A DNA stretch of 64,000 nucleotides. Origin: Fibrobacter sp. UWB13. Its GTDB lineage: Bacteria > Fibrobacterota > Fibrobacteria > Fibrobacterales > Fibrobacteraceae. A program made the translations under genes and the position numbers. The notes beneath the pieces are model-generated. The model was given only the letters and a program-made list of their open reading frames with translations, was not told the origin of the DNA and made no database searches. Below are positions 41,311 to 50,798 of this stretch, one piece after another; the stretch's first letter is position 1, and each line of letters opens with the position of its first letter. Where the stretch lies: NCBI RefSeq assembly GCF_900177805.1, contig NZ_FXAX01000001.1, forward strand, positions 1,984,001 to 2,048,000. The letters are read 5' to 3'.

Positions 41311-42375
41311 ATGATTGCGGTCAACGCACGCTTTTTAACCCAACCCCTTACTGGAGTTCAGCGGTTTGCACTCGAAATATCGAGAGCGTTACAATCTCTT
41401 TGTGGAAAGAATAATATTCTTTTTTTTTCACCGAGCAACATTCTATTACAATCAGAAGCAAAAGAACTTAATGTTGAAATCATCGGCAAGCATACAGGGC
41501 ATCTTTGGGAACAGATAGACCTTCCCCGTCACTTAAAAAAGAACGGCAATCCACTACTTATAAATTTGTGCAATATAGCCCCGATTTTTTATAGCAATAA
41601 ATTATCTACGCTGCACGATATTATATACATCCGTTATCCCCACACCTATTCAAAAGCATTTCGCTGGTTTTACCGAATTACCATGCCTCTTGTTTTAAAA
41701 ACAAGCAAGCATATTTTTACAGTCAGCGAGTTTTCAAAAAAAGAAATCACCAGTCACTACCACATCCCGCAAAATAAGATTACAGTCGTTTATAACGCAG
41801 TCGATAAAAAATTCCGCCCACAGCCCGACAACGCACTAAAAAAAGAAAACTACCTTTTGGCGGTATCCTCCGTAAAGGAAAGCAAAAACTTCGCATTAAT
41901 CCTCAATGCTTTTGAAGCCTTGTCAAAGCAAAGAGACGACTTAAAATTATTCATTGTTGGCGATTTAAAACAAGGAAATTTTTCCAATATCGACTTGAAT
42001 AAATTTGTCAATCATCCAAGAATCAAGTTTTTGGGAAGAGTTGACGACAACCAACTAATAAAACTGTATTCCAACGCAAACGCATTTCTTTTTCCTTCTT
42101 TATATGAGGGCTTTGGCATTCCTGTTTTAGAAGCACAGGCTTGCGGGTGTCCAGTCATAGCATCAAACACCGCCTCATTGCCAGAAGTGTTACAAGATTC
42201 AGCAGAATTTGTCAATCCGCAAGACCCAGCAGACTTAACCCGCGCCATCAGCAAGATAGTAACCCATTGTGAATACAAAAATCAACTGATAGACAAAGGT
42301 TTCCAGAATCTGGAACGTTTTTCATGGGAAAAAAGCGGAAATACCATATTAAACGAAGCAAGAAAAGTAATGTAA
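41311..42375 (+). CDS. GT4-family glycosyltransferase
   Basis: 354 aa. Starts MIAVNARFLTQPLTGVQRFA, a common start of WbpY/WbaZ-like mannosyl- or rhamnosyltransferases; ITVVYNAVDKKFRP and the donor-site motif YEGFGIPVLEAQACGCPVIA follow. Next to the previous GT with a 3-bp gap, so one transcript. Sugar specificity is not readable. Confidence 0.87.
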   Translation: MIAVNARFLTQPLTGVQRFALEISRALQSLCGKNNILFFSPSNILLQSEAKELNVEIIGKHTGHLWEQIDLPRHLKKNGNPLLINLCNIAPIFYSNKLSTLHDIIYIRYPHTYSKAFRWFYRITMPLVLKTSKHIFTVSEFSKKEITSHYHIPQNKITVVYNAVDKKFRPQPDNALKKENYLLAVSSVKESKNFALILNAFEALSKQRDDLKLFIVGDLKQGNFSNIDLNKFVNHPRIKFLGRVDDNQLIKLYSNANAFLFPSLYEGFGIPVLEAQACGCPVIASNTASLPEVLQDSAEFVNPQDPADLTRAISKIVTHCEYKNQLIDKGFQNLERFSWEKSGNTILNEARKVM

Positions 42376-42402
42376 AAATTCACTTTTTGCAAAGGATCTA
42401 AC

Positions 42403-43305
42403 ATGGCAGATAAGGCAGTTGCAATAATAGCGGTCACTTACAATAGATTAGATTTGCTGAAAGAAGAAATTAATTCCCTAAGAGAACAAACATACAAAGA
42501 TGCACAAATCATTGTAGTCAATAACGGATCCACGGATGACACTCTTTCATGGCTACAACAGCAGCAGGATATCATAACTATAACACAAGAAAATCTAGGT
42601 GGAGCAGGCGGTTTTTTTACAGGTATGAAGTATGCCGCTGAAAACGGCTACAAATACTGTTGGGTTATGGACGATGACGTCATTTGCCAACCTACAGCCT
42701 TAGATGAATTAGTCTCAGCATACAAAGCGCTCCCAAACATAGGATTTGTTTGCAGCCGAGTCATTGGCATTAACGGTCAGCCGATGAACACTCCCAATAT
42801 CAATTCACTAAAAGCAGACGGCTACAACGATGTGATTGACTATGTGGCAAACTACGCCTTGGTAAAAGTTATACATGCCACATTTGTTTCAGTGTTCTTA
42901 TCGACAAAAACAATTTTTGAAGTAGGTTTACCGCTAAAAGAGTACTTTATTTGGGGGGATGACGTTGAATACACACGCCGAATATCTTCCAAGTACCCCT
43001 GTTTTGTTGCATGCAGAAGCATTGTAACCCATAAAAGAGCCATTCAAAAGTCATTACAGCTAATTCAAGAAACCAATCCACGACGAATAGCAATGAACTT
43101 TTATAAATTCAGGAACGAACTGAATAACGAAAGAAAGTTTAAAGATTGGCACATGTTCTTAATTACTTTTTTAAAGGATATCATTCTCCTAATAAAACTA
43201 CTTAGCCATTTTAAACTACGACATGCATTTATCATAGTAAAAAGCATTCTTTCTACTATTACCTTCCGACCCAAAGTTCAATTCCCAATTGAAAATAGCA
43301 AATGA
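42403..43305 (+). CDS. GT2-family glycosyltransferase, GlfT-like
   Basis: 300 aa. GT-A fold: VAIIAVTYNRLDLLKEEINS, VNNGSTDDTL, NLGGAGGFFTGMKYA, and the metal-binding CWVMDDDVICQP. The GGAGGF and WVMDDDV segments are those of GlfT-type galactofuranosyltransferases; a UDP-galactopyranose mutase gene ends the same locus, so Galf transfer is plausible. It overlaps the next GT gene by 4 bp (ATGA). Confidence 0.82.
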   Translation: MADKAVAIIAVTYNRLDLLKEEINSLREQTYKDAQIIVVNNGSTDDTLSWLQQQQDIITITQENLGGAGGFFTGMKYAAENGYKYCWVMDDDVICQPTALDELVSAYKALPNIGFVCSRVIGINGQPMNTPNINSLKADGYNDVIDYVANYALVKVIHATFVSVFLSTKTIFEVGLPLKEYFIWGDDVEYTRRISSKYPCFVACRSIVTHKRAIQKSLQLIQETNPRRIAMNFYKFRNELNNERKFKDWHMFLITFLKDIILLIKLLSHFKLRHAFIIVKSILSTITFRPKVQFPIENSK

Positions 43306-44465
43306 AAATTTTAATTGTAAATGAGTTTTATTATCCGTACCAACGAGGAGGCGCAGAGGTCTCTACGCAGCTACTTGCAGAAGAGCTTGTGAATTTGGGT
43401 CATCAAGTTACAGTCTGTTGCTCTTTTTCCAAAAATAAAATCGAGACACATAACGGCGTAAAAATTCATTACATGAAAGTCAACCCCTTATATTGGGGTG
43501 GGAATAGCACATCTCCGAGCGGTTTAAAAAAAGCTCTATGGCACATTATAGACTTGTGCAACCCATTCATAGTCAAGCCATTCCTAAAAATACTTGAAGA
43601 AGAAAAACCTGATATCCTGCATACCAATAATTTAAGCCATTTTTCAACTCTTATTTGGTTCTTGTCAAGCTTAAAGAAAATACCGGTATGCCACACAATT
43701 CGAGACTATTATTTGTTATGCCATAAATGTACCATGTTCAAAAACGGGTGCAACTGCATTAAAAGATGTCCTTCATGCAAAGCGACTTCTTTTTCCAAGC
43801 GCTACTTTTCAAAATACGTAAATGGTGTTGTTGGCATAAGCCAGTTCATTCTAGATTGTCATACATCATTCAACGTTTTTTCCAAAGCAAAAAACAAAGC
43901 AGTCATCTTCAATCCTGTAAAAAAAACATCTACAAATACTGAACATAAAGTCAATCACGCAATAGGCTTTATAGGAACAATACATCCAAGCAAGGGCATT
44001 GAAGTTCTAATAAAAGCATTTGCCAAATGCAATTTGAACAACTACCAATTGCTAGTTGCAGGTTCTGGAGACAGTACTTATATAGAATACCTAAAGCAAC
44101 TTGCAGGGAATTCAAAAGTCACATTCCTGGGAAGGCAAGTCGCTTCTGAATTTTACACCAGAATCGATTTATTAGTTGTACCTTCTTTATGGAACGAACC
44201 TTTCGGAAGAACCGTTGTCGAAGCGCAATCCGCAGGAATTCCAGTCATCGCCTCCAACAAAGGTGGCATACCAGAAATTTTGGCGGATAGAAAATCCGGC
44301 ATGTGTTTCAATCCCGACATCGAGGAAGAACTAACAACATGCATTCAGAATTTCGTCAACAAAAAAATTCAATTTGAAAATAATTTTCGTTTTGAAAATT
44401 TCAGCAGCCCAGAAATAGCCCAAAAATATATTTTATTTTACGAGACCATAAAAAGAGAATATTAA
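43302..44465 (+). CDS. GT4-family glycosyltransferase
   Basis: 387 aa. Starts MKILIVNEFYYPYQRGGAEV; middle DYYLLCHKCTMFKNGCNCIK-type Cys-rich stretch (about 140-165) that is common in this subfamily; C-terminal GFIGTIHPSKGIEVLIKAF and donor motif WNEPFGRTVVEAQSAGIPVI. Overlap with the GT2 gene and a 1-bp gap to the polymerase gene indicate one operon. Confidence 0.87.
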   Translation: MKILIVNEFYYPYQRGGAEVSTQLLAEELVNLGHQVTVCCSFSKNKIETHNGVKIHYMKVNPLYWGGNSTSPSGLKKALWHIIDLCNPFIVKPFLKILEEEKPDILHTNNLSHFSTLIWFLSSLKKIPVCHTIRDYYLLCHKCTMFKNGCNCIKRCPSCKATSFSKRYFSKYVNGVVGISQFILDCHTSFNVFSKAKNKAVIFNPVKKTSTNTEHKVNHAIGFIGTIHPSKGIEVLIKAFAKCNLNNYQLLVAGSGDSTYIEYLKQLAGNSKVTFLGRQVASEFYTRIDLLVVPSLWNEPFGRTVVEAQSAGIPVIASNKGGIPEILADRKSGMCFNPDIEEELTTCIQNFVNKKIQFENNFRFENFSSPEIAQKYILFYETIKREY

Positions 44466-44466
44466 T

Positions 44467-45738
44467 ATGGGAACTTTTATTTTAATCATAAATGTACTTA
44501 TATACCTATTCGTATTCAAATACACAAAAAGCAAATTTTCAAAATTTGGTCCAACATCATTTGCCCCCCTATTTTACGCATTTTTTGCAATAACAGCCGT
44601 ATTTCTATATTATTCGGGCTATTATGAATTAATAAGACATGCAACAGAAGAAAAAATCAATGAAGTTTCCATATGGCCCTATTTGTACATGCTAATGTTC
44701 ATAGGTATATTCTTTTATCCGATTTACAAAAATCCTATAGAAAAAGTATCTTCCATATTACCACCGCATCGTATAAATGAAAAAATTTTCACTATAATCT
44801 TTTTTACAGTATCTTTCATAGCAATAATTTTACTTTTACCCAACATGACATCAATATCTTCAGTATACGATCAAAGTACCGTTGCTGACGATTTTATGGA
44901 TCGATGCATGGGATATTCACGATTTTCCCCCATTCAACAAAAATTCTTAAACTTTGTCAAAGTTTTTCGTACCGCAGGAATCCCTCTATTCTTTTTCTAT
45001 CTATCGTACAGAACACATAAAATAAAAATGATTGTTCTTCTTGGCATAAGTTGCTTTCTTCCAACGCTACTAGAATCCATTGTAAATATATCTCGCGGAG
45101 CAATGCTTTATTTATTGTTAGACATATTTGTTGGATACATTCTATTTTATAATTTCATGCCAAAAAAAGTCAAACGATTCATAATTTTGACAGCAACCAT
45201 CACTTTAAGCCTATTAACCATTCCCGCACTAATCATCACATTCGCCCGTTTTAGCGATGGCGCTTCCGGTTTCATGAGTATCGCCACATATTTTGGCGAG
45301 CCGTTTTTAAATTTTCCATTACTTTTTTGGGGTAATTACAAAGGTTTTTCTATGGGGGAATATTATTTTGGTCCCGTAATATCTCTATTTACAGAAGTAA
45401 ACGCACCATCGGACAAAATAAGTCGTTTTTATTATTTTTCGCGAATTACAGGAACATCAATAGCATGGTTCAGAACAATCGTAGGGTCCTTGGTAATGGA
45501 ATTTGGATACTGGGGAGCAATAGTATTTGCTGTTATATGGAATAAATTCTACAGTTATTTCATTCACATAAGAAGCACGACTATACCGTTCAACAAAATG
45601 ATTATATATTACTATTGCTACATGCTCTTAATCCAAGGTATATGGGGATTCAACACGTCATATGATTTAATTTATAGGATTATCATTGTTTGGCTGTTTT
45701 TTGGCTATAACTTTAAAAAGAGAACCATCAGTATTTAA
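44467..45738 (+). CDS. Wzy-like O-antigen/oligosaccharide polymerase
   Basis: 423 aa with about 10-11 hydrophobic helices and a larger polar loop (about 270-330, FGEPFLNFPLLFWGNYKGFS) as in oligosaccharide-repeat-unit polymerases of the O-antigen ligase/polymerase superfamily. Very AT-rich; these proteins have little sequence conservation, so the call rests on topology and its place between glycosyltransferases and the flippase. It would join repeat units on the periplasmic side. Confidence 0.72.
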   Translation: MGTFILIINVLIYLFVFKYTKSKFSKFGPTSFAPLFYAFFAITAVFLYYSGYYELIRHATEEKINEVSIWPYLYMLMFIGIFFYPIYKNPIEKVSSILPPHRINEKIFTIIFFTVSFIAIILLLPNMTSISSVYDQSTVADDFMDRCMGYSRFSPIQQKFLNFVKVFRTAGIPLFFFYLSYRTHKIKMIVLLGISCFLPTLLESIVNISRGAMLYLLLDIFVGYILFYNFMPKKVKRFIILTATITLSLLTIPALIITFARFSDGASGFMSIATYFGEPFLNFPLLFWGNYKGFSMGEYYFGPVISLFTEVNAPSDKISRFYYFSRITGTSIAWFRTIVGSLVMEFGYWGAIVFAVIWNKFYSYFIHIRSTTIPFNKMIIYYYCYMLLIQGIWGFNTSYDLIYRIIIVWLFFGYNFKKRTISI

Positions 45739-45743
45739 CTCAA

Positions 45744-47291
45744 ATGAGCAGTACAAGTTCAGCGCAGCACATTGCAAAAAATACAGTTTTCCTCTATATA
45801 AGAATGATACTAATTATGGCAGTATCCTTGTTTACCACAAGGGTTCTTTTTCGTTCTTTAGGAGAACAAGATTTTGGCTTGAACAATGTTATCGCAGGCG
45901 TTATCATTGTATTCTCCTATTTAAACAACTCCCTCGCTGCAGCAACATCTCGTTTTATCACCTTTGAGCTCGGTCAAAATAATTTAGAACGCTTAAAGCA
46001 TGTATTCAAGACATCGTTAACTATTCACTTTCTTTTCGCATTAATAGTCGTAATCATTGGAGAACCGATCGGCATCTATTTAGTGAACAAAGTTCTTTCA
46101 ATACCTCCGGATAGATTATACGCATGTAATTGGACGTACCAATTTGTAGTACTGTCTTCCATCGCTACAATACTCCAAGTTCCATTCAACGCACTCATCA
46201 TTTCCTATGAGCGCATGAATATTTATGCATACATAGGCATTTTTGACGCCTTTGCCAGATGCGCCATAGCTTATATGATTTGGTCAACAGGATACGACAA
46301 ACTCATTCTCCTAGGCCTTCTTCAATTTGTCTTATCAGTACTATTAACCCTATTTTACATTACATACTGCAAAAGTAATTTCAAATCTGTCTTTTCTTTA
46401 AGACTGTGCTTCGAGCAGAATCAGATTAAATCAATGCTAAGCTACTCTACATGGAGCCTTATCGGTTCTACGGCAAACATGCTAAAGAACCAGGGCGTAA
46501 ACATCATACTAAACGTTTTTTTCGGTTCCGTTATAAATGCGGCAAACGCAATTGCCTACCAAGTATGCCATGCTGTGACAAATTTTTCAAATAATTTTAC
46601 CATGGCAATGAACCCCCAAATTATCAAAAGTTATGCAGCCAAAGAATATGAGAAAACAAAGCAACTTATTTTTAGGGGTGGAAAACTCTCATTCTACCTT
46701 TTAATGTTCCTATGCATTCCAATTATATACGAAATCGACTTCATTTTAAAAATCTGGATGGGAAATGTTCCTGAATATACAAATCTCTTTACCCGCCTTG
46801 TTTTAATTCTTTCTTTAGTAGAAGTATTCACATTTACCATTGGATGCGCGATTCAAGCAACAGGAAATATCAGGAACTATCAGCTTGTAATAAGCGGAAT
46901 AAACATGTTAAATTTTCCAATTTCATTCATCCTGTTTAAATTTGGTTTACCCCCATATACAGCACTTACCGCATCTATCGCCATCAGTACCATCACTGTA
47001 CTAATGAGACTTTATTTCATCAAGCATTTGCTTAACATATCCCCATCTGAATACTTCTTTTCAGTTCTATTAAGATCCTTTGTTGTAGCAATTCCATGCC
47101 TAATCGTACCAACAATTATCTACACAACCATGCACGACGGTATAATCCGCTTTTTCACGCTTTGCATTGCGACATGGTTCTTTAATTTTCTTATTATTTA
47201 TCTTATAGGAATCGACAAAAGCGAAAAATTATTTCTCAAGCAACTACTAATAAAACTCAAATCAAGATTTTATCATGCCAAACCTACCTAA
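45744..47291 (+). CDS. Wzx-like lipid-linked oligosaccharide flippase (MATE/PST superfamily)
   Basis: 515 aa with about 14 hydrophobic helices. N-terminal IRMILIMAVSLFTTRVLFRSLGEQDFGLNNVIAG is the PST/Wzx signature (KNT..Y..R.......S....R.....LG..DYG). Middle region: QIKSMLSYSTWSLIGSTANM and NNFTMAMNPQIIKSYA. It would move the lipid-linked repeat unit across the inner membrane. It overlaps the next gene by 17 bp. Confidence 0.85.
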   Translation: MSSTSSAQHIAKNTVFLYIRMILIMAVSLFTTRVLFRSLGEQDFGLNNVIAGVIIVFSYLNNSLAAATSRFITFELGQNNLERLKHVFKTSLTIHFLFALIVVIIGEPIGIYLVNKVLSIPPDRLYACNWTYQFVVLSSIATILQVPFNALIISYERMNIYAYIGIFDAFARCAIAYMIWSTGYDKLILLGLLQFVLSVLLTLFYITYCKSNFKSVFSLRLCFEQNQIKSMLSYSTWSLIGSTANMLKNQGVNIILNVFFGSVINAANAIAYQVCHAVTNFSNNFTMAMNPQIIKSYAAKEYEKTKQLIFRGGKLSFYLLMFLCIPIIYEIDFILKIWMGNVPEYTNLFTRLVLILSLVEVFTFTIGCAIQATGNIRNYQLVISGINMLNFPISFILFKFGLPPYTALTASIAISTITVLMRLYFIKHLLNISPSEYFFSVLLRSFVVAIPCLIVPTIIYTTMHDGIIRFFTLCIATWFFNFLIIYLIGIDKSEKLFLKQLLIKLKSRFYHAKPT

Positions 47292-48504
47292 AGAAAAAGA
47301 TTGTTGTGGATGTGCAGCATGCGTTGACTCTTGCCCCAAAAAAGCAATTTCTTTAAAAGAAAGTAAGAACGGTTATTTTTTCCCTTTTGTAAATGAAGAC
47401 CTATGCATCAATTGTAAGTTGTGCGAAAAGAACTGCCATATACTGCACCAAGATGAGCTTAAGCGCAATGACCTTGCATACGAAAAGCCCTACGCCGCAT
47501 GGACCTTAGATGATGAACTAATAAAGCATAGTGCATCTGGCGGTATTTTTGCCCAAATAGCAAAGGATTTCCTGCAAAACGGAGGTTTTGTGTACGGAGC
47601 CGCCCTGCAAGACGATTCGACAGTAAAGCACATCGAAATATCATCAGTCGAAGAACTTCGCAAACTTCAAAATTCCAAATATCAGCAAAGTAACGCTTCA
47701 GGTATATACACCCAAGTAAAAAAACGCCTTACCGAGGGGTATAAAGTACTATTTTCAGGAGTACCCTGCCAAGCAGGAGCTCTTTATACGTTTTTACATT
47801 ATAATGAAGCTTTATTAAAAAATTTATTCGTATTAGAAATTGTATGCCACGGAGTGCCAACAAATCATCTAAGCAAGTTAGCCCTGAAATTCACTGGAGC
47901 AAAGAAAATATTAAAATACAGGACAAAATCTAAAGGATGGTTGGAAGGCAACAGAATTACATACGAAATGCCAGACGGTTCCATTCTAGAATGCACTAAG
48001 CGCCGTAAGGATTTCTTATTCCGTTCATACTTGACGATGTCCAACATAAGAGAAAACTGTTATACTTGTAAATACGCAAGAATAGACCGAGTAAGCGATT
48101 TAACACTGTGCGATTTTTGGGAAGTCAATCAAAAAAAATTTAATCATCGAGATGGAATTTCTCTCGTCCTCGTCAATTCAGCAAGAGGCCGAACTCTATT
48201 CGTAGACAATCCTCACATATACAAAGAACAGGTTTCTTGGGAAGAATCCATTCCACAAAATCAAAATCTTTATATGCCAACAAACCGGCAGCTTTTTAAA
48301 GGCTGCTTTAAAATATCAAAAATAATGAATTACCCAGATTGGCTATGCAAAGTAATCTTTCAGAACGGATTTGAAAATAAATACATAAACAAGATATTTT
48401 TTATTCTACAGTCCTTATTTACTTATCCGCTCAAAAAGAAGCAAAAGAAAGAACAAGCTCGCAAAGCTCATGAAACGTTAAAAATGTTAAAGGATTTTCA
48501 ATAA
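47275..48504 (+). CDS. Iron-sulfur protein of the F420 hydrogenase beta-subunit-like family
   Basis: 409 aa. Two N-terminal 4Fe-4S motifs: DCCGCAACVDSCPKKAI (about 9-25) and CINCKLCEKNC (about 45-55). The rest matches the FrhB-type domains seen next to polysaccharide pyruvyl transferases: SASGGIFAQIAKDFL, FSGVPCQAGALY, VCHGVPTN, CYTCKYARIDRVSDLTLCDFW. In polysaccharide loci these proteins are thought to modify the sugar or the pyruvyl donor, but the reaction is unknown. It overlaps the flippase and shares TAATG with the pyruvyl transferase. Confidence 0.85.
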   Translation: MPNLPKEKDCCGCAACVDSCPKKAISLKESKNGYFFPFVNEDLCINCKLCEKNCHILHQDELKRNDLAYEKPYAAWTLDDELIKHSASGGIFAQIAKDFLQNGGFVYGAALQDDSTVKHIEISSVEELRKLQNSKYQQSNASGIYTQVKKRLTEGYKVLFSGVPCQAGALYTFLHYNEALLKNLFVLEIVCHGVPTNHLSKLALKFTGAKKILKYRTKSKGWLEGNRITYEMPDGSILECTKRRKDFLFRSYLTMSNIRENCYTCKYARIDRVSDLTLCDFWEVNQKKFNHRDGISLVLVNSARGRTLFVDNPHIYKEQVSWEESIPQNQNLYMPTNRQLFKGCFKISKIMNYPDWLCKVIFQNGFENKYINKIFFILQSLFTYPLKKKQKKEQARKAHETLKMLKDFQ

Positions 48505-49613
48505 TGAAGACAGCCGGAATCATAACGACTTACTTTGCAACAAATTTCGGGGCTATGTTACAGCCATTTGCAATGAAGCGGACTCTAGAGCAGTTAGGAT
48601 TAGATGTCGAAATAATCCGTTATAAGCAGCCACACGTCTATAACGTGTACAATCCTCTTCATTATCGTAAATTTATCAGAAAAAACGTTTTTGCAATTTT
48701 AGAACATTTAGAAGGACTTCCTTCAAAGCTTAAAAAGAATCAAGTTTTCCAAAAATATCTACTACAGCACCTGAATCCAGAGCCTGGTTTTTGCAAGCAA
48801 ATCCCCCAAAATAAGGATTATTACTTTTTCGGCAGCGATCAAATTTGGAATCCCATAGTTACTGGCGGCTATGACAAAATTTACTTTGGTGAATTTCCTG
48901 TAAAAAAGAATGCCAAAAAGATTGCATACGCAGCCAGTGCAGAATCAATTCAGTATAATCCTAATACAATTGAATTTTTCAAGCATTATTTAAAAAACTT
49001 CTACGCAATCGGCGTAAGAGAACAAAAATTAAATGATGATTTGACAAAATATACTGGCATAAAAAATATTACCACAGTCTTGGATCCAACTCTAATTGCG
49101 GACCCAGCAATTTACAGTGAAATAGAGCAAAAAAATCCACTTCCAGGTGAAAAATTTGTTCTATTTTATAAAATTCGCGACTGCATGTATTTCACAGACA
49201 AAATCTATGAATATGCAAAAAAAACTGGGGCAAAGCTACTCATTTTATCCTCATGGTTCGAAAAAGACATTGTAAAATACGCCAAGGCGCACACAAACGT
49301 TATATACATGCCCAACGCAGGCGTTGAGACATTCTTAGGTGCAATCAAAGCAGCCGAATGCATATTCACTCCATCATTTCATGGTTGCGTATTTCCAATC
49401 CTAAACCACAAGCGCTTTTACAGCCTCGTCCTTAAGGATTCCTGGAATACAAGAGCTAACGACCTTTTAAACACCCTAAAGCTTCAAGACCGTTTATTGA
49501 CTATAAACGGAACAATTTCAGACAACTCAATCGATTTTACAGAAGCAGATCTCATCTTAGAAAAAAGACGAGAAGAATCCCTTAATTTTATCAAAACATC
49601 AATAAGTGAATAG
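48504..49613 (+). CDS. Polysaccharide pyruvyl transferase family protein
   Basis: 369 aa. Starts KTAGIITTYFATNFGAMLQPFA (split: the YFATNFGAMLQ segment is the family start), then DYYFFGSDQIWNPIV, LDPTLIADPAIYSEI and the closing TPSFHGCVFPILNH, all CsaB/WcaK-like. The family moves pyruvate from PEP to sugar hydroxyls, giving acidic ketals on cell-surface glycans. The start codon overlaps the stop of the iron-sulfur gene (TAATG). AT-rich. Confidence 0.88.
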   Translation: MKTAGIITTYFATNFGAMLQPFAMKRTLEQLGLDVEIIRYKQPHVYNVYNPLHYRKFIRKNVFAILEHLEGLPSKLKKNQVFQKYLLQHLNPEPGFCKQIPQNKDYYFFGSDQIWNPIVTGGYDKIYFGEFPVKKNAKKIAYAASAESIQYNPNTIEFFKHYLKNFYAIGVREQKLNDDLTKYTGIKNITTVLDPTLIADPAIYSEIEQKNPLPGEKFVLFYKIRDCMYFTDKIYEYAKKTGAKLLILSSWFEKDIVKYAKAHTNVIYMPNAGVETFLGAIKAAECIFTPSFHGCVFPILNHKRFYSLVLKDSWNTRANDLLNTLKLQDRLLTINGTISDNSIDFTEADLILEKRREESLNFIKTSISE

Positions 49614-49615
49614 TA

Positions 49616-50740
49616 ATGCACCATTTCGATTATCTCATTGTCGGTTCAGGTCTTTTCGGCTCCACATTTGCATACCGCGCCACACGTGCCGGGAAAAAAT
49701 GCCTCGTCATAGACAAACGTGAACAACTAGGTGGAAATGTTTATTGCGAGAATGTCGAAGGAATCAACGTCCACAAATATGGGGCCCACATATTCCATAC
49801 TAGCAACAAGCAAGTATGGGACTTCGTCAATTCCATCGTGGAATTCAACCGCTACACAAACAGCCCAGTCGCTAATTACAAAGGCAAGCTTTACAACCTG
49901 CCATTCAACATGAACACGTTCTACCAGATGTGGTGCGTCACAACGCCGGCAGAGGCAAAGGCAAAAATCGAAGAACAGAAAGCCGAAGCTATCGCCGTAT
50001 TGAATGGACGTGAACCAGCCAATCTCGAAGAACAGGCGCTCACGCTCGTCGGCAAGGATATCTTTGAAAAGCTTATCAAGGAATACACCGAAAAGCAGTG
50101 GGGTCGCAATTGCAAGGACTTGCCGGCGTTCATCATCAAGCGCCTCCCAGTTCGACTCGTATTCGACAACAACTACTTTAACGACAAGTACCAGGGCATT
50201 CCCATCGGCGGTTACAATAAGCTCATTGACGGTTTACTAGCAGGAATCAAGACACGCACCGGCGTCGATTTCTTTGCTGAATATAAAGACAACTGGCGTG
50301 AAATAGCAGACAAGCTTGTCTATACGGGTGCTATCGATGAATTTTTCGGATATAAGCTCGGCAAACTCGACTGGCGCACCGTCAGTTTCAAGACACGTAT
50401 CGAAAACACTCCGAATTTTCAAGGAAACGCCGTTGTCAACTACACATCGCATGACCAGCCGTACACGCGAATCATCGAGCACAAGCATTTCGAAATGTTC
50501 GGCGGCGATGTCTATAACGTTCCGAAAACCGTCGTTTCGGAAGAATACTCCACCGAGTACAAGGAAGATATGGAGCCATACTACCCCGTCAATGATGAAC
50601 GCAACAACAAACTTGCCGAAGAATACCGCAAGCTCGCCGCGCAAGAATCAAACGTCATCTTCGGCGGACGCTTGGCTCAGTACAAGTATTACGACATGGC
50701 TCCCATCATCGAGCAAGTGCTAAACCTAAAGGAAATCTAA
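49616..50740 (+). CDS. glf: UDP-galactopyranose mutase
   Basis: 374 aa. FAD-binding start DYLIVGSGLFGSTFAYRATR; LGGNVYCENVEGINVHKYGAHIF; the mutase WGRNCKDLPAFIIKRLPVR with active-site Arg; TGAIDEFFGYKLGKLDWRT; and the terminal GGRLAQYKYYDM. It converts UDP-galactopyranose to UDP-galactofuranose using reduced FAD. Its GC-richer codon use differs from the AT-rich genes just before it, suggesting a core gene flanking an exchanged central block. The likely user of UDP-Galf is the GT2 at 42403. Confidence 0.95.
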   Translation: MHHFDYLIVGSGLFGSTFAYRATRAGKKCLVIDKREQLGGNVYCENVEGINVHKYGAHIFHTSNKQVWDFVNSIVEFNRYTNSPVANYKGKLYNLPFNMNTFYQMWCVTTPAEAKAKIEEQKAEAIAVLNGREPANLEEQALTLVGKDIFEKLIKEYTEKQWGRNCKDLPAFIIKRLPVRLVFDNNYFNDKYQGIPIGGYNKLIDGLLAGIKTRTGVDFFAEYKDNWREIADKLVYTGAIDEFFGYKLGKLDWRTVSFKTRIENTPNFQGNAVVNYTSHDQPYTRIIEHKHFEMFGGDVYNVPKTVVSEEYSTEYKEDMEPYYPVNDERNNKLAEEYRKLAAQESNVIFGGRLAQYKYYDMAPIIEQVLNLKEI

Positions 50741-50760
50741 AAAAGATATATTCAATACAA

Positions 50761-50788
50761 TGGGTTGGCTATAGCTATAGCCAACCCA
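50761..50788. terminator. Perfect palindrome between convergent genes
   Basis: TGGGTTGGCTATAG / CTATAGCCAACCCA, 14-bp arms with no loop spacer. It lies between the stops of glf and the CotH gene; without long U-runs, but its strength and place fit a bidirectional terminator. Confidence 0.65.
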
Positions 50789-50798
50789 ATTAAGATTT

